Source of the DNA: Aneurinibacillus soli
Lineage (GTDB): Bacteria > Bacillota > Bacilli > Aneurinibacillales > Aneurinibacillaceae
Assembly (NCBI RefSeq): GCF_002355375.1
Contig: NZ_AP017312.1
Coordinates: 1,753,001-1,817,000 of the forward strand
Length of the DNA stretch: 64,000 bases
Direction: 5' to 3'
Shown here: one piece after another, positions 25,478 to 34,644 of the stretch
Numbering within the stretch: the stretch's first letter is position 1
How the letters are laid out: the number at the start of each line of letters is the position of its first letter
The notes under the pieces: model-generated
The model's input: the letters and a program-made list of their open reading frames with translations, nothing else
Told to the model about the DNA's origin: nothing
Database searches by the model: none
Position numbers and translations under genes: made by a program

Positions 25478-26383
25478 ATGGAAGAAATAGCAGAGGAACA
25501 ATCCTATAGTAAGATGGAATGGTTCTTTTACATTATTTTTATCCCTTTGCTATTTACGCTTGTATTATCGGCGATTATTGCGCAGATGTTTGGCTATAAC
25601 GTCGTGGGGATGCTGGCGAAGGGATTGAATCAAGTGCCGGTGGTTGAGAAGCTAATCCCGGATTCAGCTGCGCCAAATTCAAAAAAGACGACACAGACTG
25701 AGACTACACCCGCCAAGTCAGATGCGCGTGTGAGTGATTTGCAAAAGCAGCTTGACTTAAAAAATAAAGAGATTGACAAATTGAAACAGAAACAACAAGA
25801 AGAAAAGAAAATGCAGGATCAGGCCCAGCAGGCTACGTCTGCACAGACGACAGCTGCACAAGCATCACAGCAGAAGGCTACAGAAGAACGCCTGAAAGAA
25901 ATGAAGCAGTTAGCTAAAATATATACAGCGATGTCTGCTGGTAAAGCAGCTCCCATTTTTGAGAAAATGCCTCCTGAAGAAGCGGCTAATCTTCTTCAGG
26001 TTATGAAGCCAGAAGATCGTTCTTCTATTATGGCCAAGATGAATCCTAAAAAAGCAGCCGATATGACCGTACTCATTCAGAAGATGAGTCTGGGACAGAT
26101 GCCGGATGCTACGCCAGAAGCACAGGCAGCTATCCAGAACGAAATTAAAATTGTAAAAAATAACGCATCAGCTGAAGAAGTGGCAGCCTCAATCGCAACG
26201 ATGCAACCAGCAAGTGCTGCTGTTCTAGTTGAAAACTTGTTCCGGACTGATGAGCAAAAAGCGCTTGCAGTCATGCGTAACATGGATCAGCAGAAGCGAG
26301 GAGACATTTTATCAAGCATTACAAATGACCTGAAAAAAGGTGCACTCGCGGCAAAAATTAGCCAGAAACTGATGGCGTATTAA
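25478..26383 (+). CDS. ylxF: YlxF-like MgtE_N-domain flagellar-locus protein
   Basis: 301 residues from the ATG at 25478. One N-terminal membrane segment (about 16-40, WFFYIIFIPLLFTLVLSAIIA) is followed by a Thr/Lys-rich linker and a coiled coil (QLDLKNKEIDKLKQKQQEEK). The C-terminal half resembles the MgtE intracellular N domain (AAPIFEKMPPEEAANLLQVM, AASIATMQPASAAVLVENLF). YlxF occupies this place between fliJ and fliK across Bacillales, and its motility role is poorly defined. It overlaps neither neighbour. Confidence 0.88.
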   Translation: MEEIAEEQSYSKMEWFFYIIFIPLLFTLVLSAIIAQMFGYNVVGMLAKGLNQVPVVEKLIPDSAAPNSKKTTQTETTPAKSDARVSDLQKQLDLKNKEIDKLKQKQQEEKKMQDQAQQATSAQTTAAQASQQKATEERLKEMKQLAKIYTAMSAGKAAPIFEKMPPEEAANLLQVMKPEDRSSIMAKMNPKKAADMTVLIQKMSLGQMPDATPEAQAAIQNEIKIVKNNASAEEVAASIATMQPASAAVLVENLFRTDEQKALAVMRNMDQQKRGDILSSITNDLKKGALAAKISQKLMAY

Positions 26384-26420
26384 TGCGTCAAACAGTAAGT
26401 AGAGAAAGGAGGTGAAAAAC

Positions 26421-27716
26421 ATGGTACAGGGGACAAATAAACTGGATGTAATGATGCCGAAACCAGCTGTCACATCGAAATCAACTGCTGCATCGAAACC
26501 GATCGCGTCCTCTTCATTTGCTGATCGACTGGAGAAAGCAACTGCAGCACCGGTAAATGACAAAGTGGAGGAAAGTAGTTCGGTTCAAACGGGAAGTAAA
26601 CAGGAGCAGATGGACAGCATTCTTGACGAGATCTTGCAGACTATAAAAGAAGACGGTCTGCCAGCAAAGCTCGAAGATAACCCGGCACTGCAAACACTTA
26701 TTCAGCAACTGTATGCTCTTATGAATGCGCAATTGCCACAAAAAGAGTCTGCTTTGCAGCAGCCAGCCGAGGGGAACGGTGTTCAGTCTATACTACCGAA
26801 CGCTTCCCCAGAAGAATGGATGAAAAAGATGTATGATATGCTTGTTAGTATGCAGAAGGCAGCCGAAGTAAATCCAATCAAGGGTATGTCGCAAGGGCTT
26901 CAGGCAAAATTCGAGCAGGTACTTACTATGTTAAAAGGCGCGAATATACCGACTGTTGCCACAAACTCTGTAAAGTTGGAAGCAAGCGCTGAACAAGCAA
27001 AAGGTATACAGGAGATGGCTGTTGTACTGCCGATGAAACCACAGACTGCCACCGAGCAGGGAGCATTGTCTCAGCAGCAATCTGGTAAAGATCAGGAGAA
27101 GTCTGGAACCTCTATGCCGACAGTTGCAACTGCTGAAGAAATAGAAACGGTTGTTCCGGGCGAAGGAGATGCAGTGAAGGCCATGCATCATCAGTTGAGT
27201 GATGTTACACCTATTGGGAGTAAAGAGGTGGCTTCAGCAGGAAAAGCCCATATCCCGCTTGTCCCGTCCCGTTTCTTTGTAAATGAGATGGAAACATTGG
27301 TCCTGAAACAGGTTCAGTTGAATCGAGGTACAGGGGCGATGGAAACAGTCATTCGTCTTTTTCCGGAAAATCTTGGTCAGGTTGATGTGCGCATCAGTGC
27401 ATTGAACGGAAATATTATGGCACAGTTCATTACAGCAAACGCTGCTGGGAAAGAGGCTGTGGAGCAGCATTTAAACCAGCTCCGTCAGGCTCTGATGCAG
27501 CACGGACTCCATGTAGAGAAGCTGGAAGTAACACAGTTGCAGACATCTGCCGGTAATTCCTCAACGAATCAGGATACGCTGAATGGACAGGGCAAGGAGC
27601 AATCTTCTCAACGAGAACAGCAACAAGCTTCTAAAGAGGAAGAGGAGAAGCCAGCCTTTAATCTGGAAGATTTGTTGAATGAAGAAGGAATAGCTGAAGA
27701 AACTGAGGTGTTATAA
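26421..27716 (+). CDS. fliK: Flagellar hook-length control protein FliK
   Basis: 431 residues from the ATG at 26421, seven bases after AAGGAGGTG. A long, disordered N-terminal region rich in Ala, Lys, Gln and Ser (1-275) acts as the ruler. The C-terminal hook domain (about 290-390) contains ETVIRLFPENLGQVDVRISA and GKEAVEQHLNQLRQALMQHGL, the conserved switch region that contacts FlhB. A Gln/Glu-rich tail ends the protein. Confidence 0.92.
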   Translation: MVQGTNKLDVMMPKPAVTSKSTAASKPIASSSFADRLEKATAAPVNDKVEESSSVQTGSKQEQMDSILDEILQTIKEDGLPAKLEDNPALQTLIQQLYALMNAQLPQKESALQQPAEGNGVQSILPNASPEEWMKKMYDMLVSMQKAAEVNPIKGMSQGLQAKFEQVLTMLKGANIPTVATNSVKLEASAEQAKGIQEMAVVLPMKPQTATEQGALSQQQSGKDQEKSGTSMPTVATAEEIETVVPGEGDAVKAMHHQLSDVTPIGSKEVASAGKAHIPLVPSRFFVNEMETLVLKQVQLNRGTGAMETVIRLFPENLGQVDVRISALNGNIMAQFITANAAGKEAVEQHLNQLRQALMQHGLHVEKLEVTQLQTSAGNSSTNQDTLNGQGKEQSSQREQQQASKEEEEKPAFNLEDLLNEEGIAEETEVL

Positions 27717-27746
27717 TGATTTCATAAAGAGAGGAGGAACAGATAC

Positions 27747-28235
27747 ATGCCTATAATCGACACCACGATGTACAAGAACTCTTTTCAGAATGTAAATAAG
27801 ACGGCAGAAGAAAAATCTATGCTTGGGAAAGATGACTTTTTGCGAATTCTCGTAACTCAGCTACAAAATCAAGATCCGACTCAACCACTTCAGGATCGTG
27901 AATTTATTGCCCAGATGGCCCAATTTAGTACGCTTGAGCAGATGACGAATATGAACAAGATGATGAGTACGCTAGCAGAATCCCAGACACTTGGTGGTCT
28001 TTCTGGAATGATTGGTAAGAATGTAACCTGGACGGAGAAGGTGCAAGAAGTAGATGCCATGGGAAACACGACGTACAAAGATGTGCCGAAGCAGGGCGTT
28101 GTAAAGTCGGTAAGTATGAAAGACGGAACAACCCAGCTTATTATGGAAGATGACGCTAAAGTAGCGATAGGACTTGTTGAGACGCTTACGAACCCAACCA
28201 CTTCTGCTCAAACGAATCAAAGGTCAGCATCATGA
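27747..28235 (+). CDS. flgD: Flagellar hook assembly (capping) protein FlgD
   Basis: 162 residues. The N-terminal segment LGKDDFLRILVTQLQNQDP, then TQPLQDREFIAQMAQFSTLEQM, is diagnostic. The C-terminal part is shorter than in enterobacterial FlgD, as usual in Bacilli. It caps the growing hook. AGAGAGGAGGAACAG lies upstream. Its stop overlaps the next start (ATGA). Confidence 0.95.
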   Translation: MPIIDTTMYKNSFQNVNKTAEEKSMLGKDDFLRILVTQLQNQDPTQPLQDREFIAQMAQFSTLEQMTNMNKMMSTLAESQTLGGLSGMIGKNVTWTEKVQEVDAMGNTTYKDVPKQGVVKSVSMKDGTTQLIMEDDAKVAIGLVETLTNPTTSAQTNQRSAS

Positions 28236-28609
28236 ACCAGATAAAGGCAGGACGGGTTTTTTATCCTCAGCCTCAACCGATTGCAAAGCCAGCCTCTTCT
28301 TCACAGCAGGGAATATCATTTGAGGCTATTTTTTCGCAGAAAATCAAAGAGCAGCAGTCGATCGAATTTTCGAATCATGCCATACAGCGGCTTGAAAAGC
28401 GGGGAATTCAGCTAAGCAGTGAAGACTTAAACCGTCTCTCATCCGCTGTGAAGAAAGCAAAAGCAAAAGGGGCAAACGAGTCGCTTATTCTTATGAACGA
28501 TATTGCATATATCGTCAATGTCCCAAATCAAAAAGTAATTACAGCTGTTGACCGTTCTTCGATGGGAGATAATGTGTTCACAAATATTGACAGTGCGGTA
28601 ATCTTGTAA
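28232..28609 (+). CDS. TIGR02530-like flagellar operon protein
   Basis: 125 residues, overlapping the flgD stop by four bases. The C-terminal half, FSNHAIQRLEKRGIQLS through LILMNDIAYIVNVPNQKVITA, matches a small protein family found only next to flgD and flgE in Firmicutes fla/che clusters. Its N-terminus is disordered and rich in Pro, Gln and Ser. Function is not established; a hook assembly or regulatory role is inferred from its fixed position. A GGGCCGGCCC palindrome (28616-28625) follows the stop. Confidence 0.85.
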   Translation: MNQIKAGRVFYPQPQPIAKPASSSQQGISFEAIFSQKIKEQQSIEFSNHAIQRLEKRGIQLSSEDLNRLSSAVKKAKAKGANESLILMNDIAYIVNVPNQKVITAVDRSSMGDNVFTNIDSAVIL

Positions 28610-28693
28610 AAGTACGGGCCGGCCCTTACAGAGGAAGCTCGGTATCGCTGACTGACAGACGCGGTACATTTTAAAAACAGGGGGAAACAAATT

Positions 28694-29752
28694 ATGTTAC
28701 GTTCGATGTATTCAGCTATTGGTGGTTTGCGCGGATTCCAGAACAAGCTTGACGTAATCGGAAATAATATTGCGAACGTGAATACGGTAGGGTTTAAAAA
28801 GGGTCGGATCGAATTCCAGGACATGTTAAGTCAGGCGATGTCCGGAGGGAATGCTCCGACTGCTACTTCCGGCGGTACAAATCCGAAGCAGGTTGGTCTT
28901 GGTTCTACAATCTCAACCATTGATACGATCCATACACAAGGTGGAGCAATGACGACAAATGTGCCTACGGATCTAATGATTCAGGGAAATGGATTCTTCA
29001 TTGTTTCCCCAACAGGTAAAGTGGATGCCACTAAAAATGCCATGACCAAGGAAGATTACTTTCTGACTCGTGCGGGTAACTTTGGTGTAGACGCAGATGG
29101 AAATCTTGCTACCTCTAATGGAATGTATGTAATGGGTACGGTGACAGATGGTAATGCAACAACACCTACTACACTTCAAAAGATTAATCTTTTACAAGAT
29201 AAGGCAGGAAACCGTCTTGCGGTAGCACCGACTGCTCCGGCTACAAATGGTGTTCCAGTAAAAGTGAAAAGCTTCTCGATTGGTACAGACGGCAGTATAA
29301 CAGTAGTATATGATCAAAAACCGACTGGGACAGTTCCTGCTGCAGGCGGAGCTCTTATGGTATTTCCTGCTGCAAACTCAAATGAAGTAAGCAAAATGGT
29401 AGTAGGTCTTGCAACAGTAGCAAACCCGGGTGGTTTAGAAAAGTCAGGAAACAATCTTTATAAAGTTAATGGTTCCTCTAATGGTAACATGGCTGATGAT
29501 ACGGTTCTGTTTATGGCAGGAGATACGACGGCAGGTCATGCTCCAACAGGTGGTGCTAAAGGGGTAATGATTGGAGCGCCAAACTCTGCAGAACGTGGTC
29601 CGGTGTATTCAGGGATGCTTGAAATGTCCAACACGGACCTTTCTGAAGAATTCACCGAGATGATCGTCGCACAGCGTGGTTTCCAGGCAAACTCCCGAAT
29701 TATCACAACATCTGACTCGATTCTTGAAGAACTTGTAAACTTAAAACGATAG
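28694..29752 (+). CDS. flgE: Flagellar hook protein FlgE (FlgE/FlgG family)
   Basis: 352 residues. The N-terminus MLRSMYSAIGGLRGFQNKLD and VIGNNIANVNTVGFKKGRIEF, with the C-terminus SNTDLSEEFTEMIVAQRGFQANSRIIT and then DSILEELVNLKR, form the coiled-coil ends of the hook tube. The central domain, with Gly/Thr-rich stretches, is the surface-exposed part. Position after flgD identifies it as the hook rather than the distal rod. A terminator follows its stop. Confidence 0.94.
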   Translation: MLRSMYSAIGGLRGFQNKLDVIGNNIANVNTVGFKKGRIEFQDMLSQAMSGGNAPTATSGGTNPKQVGLGSTISTIDTIHTQGGAMTTNVPTDLMIQGNGFFIVSPTGKVDATKNAMTKEDYFLTRAGNFGVDADGNLATSNGMYVMGTVTDGNATTPTTLQKINLLQDKAGNRLAVAPTAPATNGVPVKVKSFSIGTDGSITVVYDQKPTGTVPAAGGALMVFPAANSNEVSKMVVGLATVANPGGLEKSGNNLYKVNGSSNGNMADDTVLFMAGDTTAGHAPTGGAKGVMIGAPNSAERGPVYSGMLEMSNTDLSEEFTEMIVAQRGFQANSRIITTSDSILEELVNLKR

Positions 29753-29777
29753 ATTTCATCATACTATAATATAGAAA

Positions 29778-29809
29778 GGGGAGGACTTCACTCCTCCCCC
29801 GCTTTTTTT
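29778..29809 (+). terminator. Internal terminator between flgE and swrD
   Basis: GGGGAGGA (29778-29785) and TCCTCCCC (29792-29799) form an 8-bp GC-rich stem followed by CGC and seven T. It lies inside the fla/che cluster, all on one strand, so some transcription must end after the hook gene. Confidence 0.85.
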
Positions 29810-29824
29810 ACTGGAGGGATGTAG

Positions 29825-30064
29825 ATGATCCGCCTGACCCGATTGAATGGAAAAGAATACATTGTAAATGGATTGTTGATCGAAAGTGTAGAAGCAACAC
29901 CGGACACGATGATTACATTGGTCAACGGAAAAAAGTTTGTTATCAGAGAATCTATTCCCGAGGTTCTTTCAGCCCTGACCAATTTTTATAGAGAGATTAA
30001 TGTGATTAAAACAATGCAGTTACAGAAACGAGACCGTAAAGCGGAGGGGTTGGAAGATGCTTAA
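29825..30064 (+). CDS. swrD: FlbD/SwrD family flagellar protein
   Basis: 79 residues beginning MIRLTRLNGKEYIVNGLLIE, then SVEATPDTMITLVNGKKFVI, the FlbD/SwrD pattern. In B. subtilis, SwrD increases torque of the flagellar motor and is needed for swarming. It starts 15 bases after the internal terminator and overlaps fliL by eight bases. CTGGAGGGATGTAG is the ribosome-binding site. Confidence 0.9.
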   Translation: MIRLTRLNGKEYIVNGLLIESVEATPDTMITLVNGKKFVIRESIPEVLSALTNFYREINVIKTMQLQKRDRKAEGLEDA

Positions 30065-30524
30065 AGGGTTATTCAAAAACAAATTGATTAACATGATGAT
30101 CATTTTGCTCATTGCGGTAACACTTCTGGGTGTGGTAGCGTTTGTGCTCTGGCAAACATATCTTAAGCCAGCGCCAGCAGCAAAGTCGGATCAGCAGGAA
30201 ATCCAGCAGATGAGTGCTACTGAATTCCAAAAAGTTACATTTGAAACAGATGAGATTCGGACTAATCTTATCGATGGTAAGCTTATTCTAGCCAAGTTTG
30301 CCATTCAGGCTGAGAATGAGAAGACAAGACAAGAGCTAGAGTTACGTAAGCCTCAAGTTATACATATTATTATCACAACTTTATCTTCGATGAAACCGGA
30401 AGATATTCAGGGTGCTGGTGGAATTGCGAAAATGGAAGACGCGATAAAAAAAGGGCTGAATCCGCTTCTCACAGAAGGTAAAGTTCTGAAGGTTATTACA
30501 ACACATAAAATTATTGACATGTAA
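30057..30524 (+). CDS. fliL: Flagellar basal body-associated protein FliL
   Basis: 155 residues with one N-terminal membrane helix (about 11-33, NMMIILLIAVTLLGVVAFVLW) and an extracytoplasmic domain (KVTFETDEIRTNLIDGKLILAKFAI). It surrounds the stator units and supports torque. It overlaps swrD by eight bases. Confidence 0.93.
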   Translation: MLKGLFKNKLINMMIILLIAVTLLGVVAFVLWQTYLKPAPAAKSDQQEIQQMSATEFQKVTFETDEIRTNLIDGKLILAKFAIQAENEKTRQELELRKPQVIHIIITTLSSMKPEDIQGAGGIAKMEDAIKKGLNPLLTEGKVLKVITTHKIIDM

Positions 30525-30562
30525 GTGCAGGTTATTATGACGCAGATAAGGGGGTGACACTT

Positions 30563-31561
30563 ATGAGTGAAGTTTTGTCCCAATCGGAAATTGATGCGCT
30601 GCTTGCAGCGATTTCATCCGGGGAAATGAACGCGGAAGAGCTGAAAAAAGAAGAGTTGGAGAAAAAAGTAAAAGTATATGATTTCAAGCGGGCGCTGCGT
30701 TTTTCCAAAGACCAGATTCGTACACTGACACGTATCCACGAGAATTATGCGCGATTGCTTACTACTTATTTTTCAGCGCAGCTCCGAACGTTTGTGCAAA
30801 TAAGTGTTGCATCTGTTGACCAGCTTCCTTATGAGGAATTCATTCGTTCGATACCGAAGATGACTATCTTGAATATATTTGAAGCGGAGCCACTTGAAGG
30901 TCGTATGGTGATGGAGGTAAATCCAAATATTGCTTATGCGATGCTTGAGCGTCTTTTAGGAGGAGCGGGCACAACATCAAATAAAACAGGCGCGCTTACA
31001 GAAATCGAAACCATTATTATGGAACGAATTTTCAGTCGAGCTTTGGACAGTTTTATGGAAGCATGGAAAAATGTAGTCGACATGGAGCCAGAACTTGAAC
31101 TGCTAGAAGTGAATCCTCAGTTTATGCAGATTGTGTCACCGAATGAGACAGTGGCTGTAATCTCCTTTAGTACAAAAATCGGAGAGACAACCGGGATGAT
31201 CAATCTCTGTTTGCCACATGTTGTGCTTGAGCCGTTAATGGTGAAGCTTTCTGCTCATTATTGGTTATCCACACAAAAGAAGACTCGGGATGAGCGTGAA
31301 ATAGAAATTCTTCAGGAAAGAGTGCGAATCGCAAAGCTCCCTCTGATTGCAGAGCTTGGAACATCTACAATTTCTGTTAGCGAGTTTTTAAATCTAGCTC
31401 TAGGAGACGTCATCCAGCTCGATCAGCGGACGGAAGATAAAGTAAAAGTTCTGATTGGACGCAAGGCGAAGTATCTTGCCACGCCGGGAACTTCTAGAGG
31501 TCGGTCCGCAATATTGATTGAAAAAGCGTTGGAGGAAGAAGGGGTGGAAGAAGATGAGTAG
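30563..31561 (+). CDS. fliM: Flagellar motor switch protein FliM
   Basis: 332 residues from the ATG at 30563, preceded by GGGGGTGA. The N-terminal EVLSQSEIDALLAAI motif is the binding site for CheY-P. The middle CheC-like domain contains LGGAG and the C-terminal SpoA-like domain starts near VRIAKLPLIAELG. It links CheY signalling to rotor direction. It overlaps fliY by eight bases. Confidence 0.97.
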   Translation: MSEVLSQSEIDALLAAISSGEMNAEELKKEELEKKVKVYDFKRALRFSKDQIRTLTRIHENYARLLTTYFSAQLRTFVQISVASVDQLPYEEFIRSIPKMTILNIFEAEPLEGRMVMEVNPNIAYAMLERLLGGAGTTSNKTGALTEIETIIMERIFSRALDSFMEAWKNVVDMEPELELLEVNPQFMQIVSPNETVAVISFSTKIGETTGMINLCLPHVVLEPLMVKLSAHYWLSTQKKTRDEREIEILQERVRIAKLPLIAELGTSTISVSEFLNLALGDVIQLDQRTEDKVKVLIGRKAKYLATPGTSRGRSAILIEKALEEEGVEEDE

Positions 31562-32840
31562 GGAAATGCTTTCCCAGGATGAAATTGATGCTTTGTTAAC
31601 GCAAAACAATCTGGAAGATGAAGGGGAAGAGACCGGAGATCAGCAGGAGCTTAATATTGATGATATCTTATCCCCGCTTGAGCAGGATGCACTCGGTGAG
31701 ATTGGAAACATCACATTTGGCAGTGCAGCCACAGCACTTTCTAGTCTTCTTGGTCAGATGACGGATATTACAACACCAAAAGTTGGTGCGATTCGTCGTG
31801 AGGATGTACAGAGTCAGTTTCCGCAGCCGTATGTGGCTGTGCATGTAGAATATACCGAAGGTTTTCAAGGAATCAATCTGCTTGTGATACGTACCCAGGA
31901 TGCGCAAATTATCGCTGACTTAATGATGGGAGGCGATGGTACAAGTCCGCCACAGGAACTGAGCGAGATTCACCTGAGTGCTGTACAGGAAGCGATGAAC
32001 CAGATGATGGGATCAGCTGCTACATCGATGTCAACAATTTTCAATAAACTGGTTAATATTTCTCCGCCAGGAATTGATATGATGGATCTGGCACATGGAG
32101 AAGGAACAGAGAACATTCCGCAAGATGATATTCTTATTAAAGTTTCGTTCCGCCTGAAAATCGGAACACTCATTGATTCAAACATCATGCAGCTCATACC
32201 AATTCCATTTGCAAAATCGATGGTAAATATGCTTATTGGTGGCATGGGGGAAGAACCGGCAGCACCGATGCCAGACTCAACTCCAGCTCCGACTGTACAG
32301 GAAATACCACCGGCTATTCCGCAGCCTATGCCGCAACAACAGCCAGTTTCCGCTGGGATGGGACATGACTATGGGCAACCGCCACAGCAGCCCCCAGCCG
32401 CTTATCCACCACCGTATATGGATCCAAGTCTGTACCAGCAGCAGCCGGCTTATCCACCATATCCGCCATATCCACCACAAGGATATGCAGCCTATCCGCC
32501 GCAGCCACCACAGCCACAGGCAAATGTACAGCCTGTGCAGTTCTCGGCATTTGGAAATAGCACTGTGCCGCAGGGATTGCCGCAAAATATGGATATGTTG
32601 CTTGATATTCCGCTTAAAGTAACGGTTGAACTTGGACGTACTAAAAAATTAATTAAAGATATTTTAGATCTTTCACCGGGTTCGATCATCGAACTTGATA
32701 AACTAGCGGGTGAGCCAGTTGATATTCTAGTAAATAACAAACTTGTCGCTAAAGGGGAAGTGGTTGTTATTGATGAGAATTTTGGTGTGCGTGTAACGGA
32801 TATCATTAGTCAGTGGGATCGTATGCAGAAATTACAATAA
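31554..32840 (+). CDS. fliY: Flagellar switch phosphatase FliY (FliN/CheC type)
   Basis: 428 residues from the ATG at 31554. An N-terminal CheY-binding motif (EMLSQDEIDALLTQN) is followed by two CheC-type phosphatase motifs, Glu49/Asn52 (LGEIGNITFGSAATAL) and Glu146/Asn149 (VQEAMNQMMGSA), and a C-terminal FliN/SpoA domain (about 345-428). It dephosphorylates CheY-P at the switch. A linker of about 100 residues (233-335) is rich in Pro, Gln and Tyr, with PPYP-type repeats, and is unusually long. Otherwise typical of Bacilli. Confidence 0.95.
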   Translation: MSREMLSQDEIDALLTQNNLEDEGEETGDQQELNIDDILSPLEQDALGEIGNITFGSAATALSSLLGQMTDITTPKVGAIRREDVQSQFPQPYVAVHVEYTEGFQGINLLVIRTQDAQIIADLMMGGDGTSPPQELSEIHLSAVQEAMNQMMGSAATSMSTIFNKLVNISPPGIDMMDLAHGEGTENIPQDDILIKVSFRLKIGTLIDSNIMQLIPIPFAKSMVNMLIGGMGEEPAAPMPDSTPAPTVQEIPPAIPQPMPQQQPVSAGMGHDYGQPPQQPPAAYPPPYMDPSLYQQQPAYPPYPPYPPQGYAAYPPQPPQPQANVQPVQFSAFGNSTVPQGLPQNMDMLLDIPLKVTVELGRTKKLIKDILDLSPGSIIELDKLAGEPVDILVNNKLVAKGEVVVIDENFGVRVTDIISQWDRMQKLQ

Positions 32841-32871
32841 TGGTAGATGCAAGTAAGGAGGGTATTTAAAT

Positions 32872-33234
32872 ATGAGCAATAAAGTTCTGATTGTAGATGA
32901 TGCTGCGTTCATGCGCATGATGATTAAAGAGATTCTGACGAAAAATGGATTTAATGTAGTTGGGGAAGCTAGCGATGGTGCTCAGGCAGTCGAGAAGTTT
33001 AAAGAGCTGTCCCCGGATCTTGTCACAATGGATATTACAATGCCGGAAATGGATGGAATTACAGCGCTGAAAGAAATTCGTAAATTGGATTCAAGTGCTA
33101 AAGTGATCATGTGTTCAGCAATGGGTCAGCAGGCAATGGTAATTGATGCGATTCAAGCTGGAGCAAAAGACTTTATTGTAAAACCATTTCAGGCAGATCG
33201 GGTAATCGAAGCAATTAAAAAGACGTTAGGATAG
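32872..33234 (+). CDS. cheY: Chemotaxis response regulator CheY
   Basis: 120 residues, a single receiver domain. Acidic pocket IVDDAAFMR, phosphorylation Asp in LVTMDITMPEMDG (about residue 54), Thr/Ser switch replaced by MCSAMGQ, and Lys in IVKPF. In Bacilli CheY-P binds FliM and causes smooth swimming. GTAAGGAGGG precedes the ATG. It lies between fliY and fliO/Z, as in B. subtilis. Confidence 0.96.
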   Translation: MSNKVLIVDDAAFMRMMIKEILTKNGFNVVGEASDGAQAVEKFKELSPDLVTMDITMPEMDGITALKEIRKLDSSAKVIMCSAMGQQAMVIDAIQAGAKDFIVKPFQADRVIEAIKKTLG

Positions 33235-33250
33235 AAAAGAGCCATCTGAT

Positions 33251-33865
33251 ATGAAACACAGAATACATTTGAAGGTATGTAGCTTTCTGACAGGTATATG
33301 GTGGGCAGTGGGAGCGGGGCAAACGTATGCGAATGCTCCGCTTCCGACTAAGTCCGCTCTTAATGAACCTGAAGTAATTTCGAATTCACCGACGACAAGC
33401 ATGCCGATGTTGCTGATTCAAACTATGTTAGCTCTTGCTCTGATTATTGGACTCATTTACATATTGTTTCGCTTTTTAGGAAAGAGAACGAACATCTTTT
33501 TTGGAAGAACAGCAATTCGATCTCTAGGTGGTTGCTCTGTGGGGCCGCAGAAATCGGTACAAATCATCCAGGTGGGGTCTTCTCTTTACCTAGTTGGTGT
33601 AGGAGAAGATATTAATCTGCTACGTCATATTGAAGGGGAAGAAGTAGATGAGATTATTTCTCTGCTCGAATCGCAGGGGCAACAGTCTGTCTCTTCTATC
33701 TCAAGCTTTCAAACTCTAATGGGCCGAATCTCTAAGAAACAAATTGATAAAGGGCAACCAGCGGATCGAAACTTTCAAGCACTGTTTCAGTCTAAGATGG
33801 AAGAGGCAAAGCAGCGGCGCCAGCGTGTAGAGAAAGAATTGTTTAATGAAGAGGAGAAGGAATAA
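33251..33865 (+). CDS. fliZ: Flagellar export protein FliO/FliZ
   Basis: 204 residues. A cleavable-looking signal sequence (about 1-30, with an A-x-A near YANA) precedes a lumenal spacer, one membrane helix (about 56-75, LLIQTMLALALIIGLIYILFRF) and a cytoplasmic domain ending in a basic, Glu-rich tail. FliO helps assemble FliP. Assignment rests on position before fliP and membrane layout. Confidence 0.88.
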   Translation: MKHRIHLKVCSFLTGIWWAVGAGQTYANAPLPTKSALNEPEVISNSPTTSMPMLLIQTMLALALIIGLIYILFRFLGKRTNIFFGRTAIRSLGGCSVGPQKSVQIIQVGSSLYLVGVGEDINLLRHIEGEEVDEIISLLESQGQQSVSSISSFQTLMGRISKKQIDKGQPADRNFQALFQSKMEEAKQRRQRVEKELFNEEEKE

Positions 33866-33870
33866 GAAAT

Positions 33871-34629
33871 ATGAAACGTTTGCACATAATGGCGTCTGTA
33901 TTGCTGGTAGTGCTTTTTCTCTTCGTACCTGAAACCGGTCATGCGGCGTCTGTGCCTATCCCGGGAATCGATATTAAGCTAGGGACGTCCAAAAATCCAG
34001 AAGATGTATCAGTAGCGCTGCAAATTTTACTGCTGTTTACGATTCTTTCACTGGCACCTTCTATATTGATTATGATGACGTGTTTTACGCGTATTATCAT
34101 TGTCCTATCATTTACGAGAACAGCACTGTCTACGCAGCAGGCACCACCTACACAAGTTCTGGTAGGACTTGCATTGTTCCTTACGTTTTTTATCATGGCA
34201 CCTACGTTTTCACAGGTAAATACACAGGCGGTTCAGCCGTATTTGCACAAGCAGATTACACAGGAACAGGCGCTGGAAAGAGCGGTTGATCCTTTTAAGA
34301 ACTTTATGGTAAAACATACGCGTGGGAAAGACTTGAACTTGTTTTTGGATTATACAAAAACTCCAAAACCGAAGACAGTAAAAGATATACCGCTGACCGC
34401 GCTCGTTCCAGCGTATGCAATTAGTGAATTAAAAACAGCGATGCAGATGGGGTTTATGATTTTTATTCCCTTTATTGTTATTGACATGGTAGTAGCTAGT
34501 GTTTTGATGGCGATGGGGATGATGATGCTTCCACCGGTAATGATTTCACTTCCATTTAAAATTTTGCTGTTTATTCTAGTAGATGGCTGGTATCTCGTTG
34601 TTAAGTCTTTGTTGCTAAGTTATCAATAG
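33871..34629 (+). CDS. fliP: Flagellar export gate protein FliP
   Basis: 252 residues with a signal peptide (about 1-25) and four membrane segments. SIGNATURE stretches are MTCFTRIIIVLSFTRTALST and GMMMLPPVMISLPFKILLFI. It forms the export-gate core with FliQ and FliR. GAGAAGGAATAAG precedes the ATG. Confidence 0.96.
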   Translation: MKRLHIMASVLLVVLFLFVPETGHAASVPIPGIDIKLGTSKNPEDVSVALQILLLFTILSLAPSILIMMTCFTRIIIVLSFTRTALSTQQAPPTQVLVGLALFLTFFIMAPTFSQVNTQAVQPYLHKQITQEQALERAVDPFKNFMVKHTRGKDLNLFLDYTKTPKPKTVKDIPLTALVPAYAISELKTAMQMGFMIFIPFIVIDMVVASVLMAMGMMMLPPVMISLPFKILLFILVDGWYLVVKSLLLSYQ

Positions 34630-34644
34630 GAGTGAGAGTAGACA

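Noticed and set aside
28616-28625. GGGCCGGCCC palindrome between the TIGR02530-like gene and flgE
   Set aside because: Short, without T run or partner site; no role can be supported.
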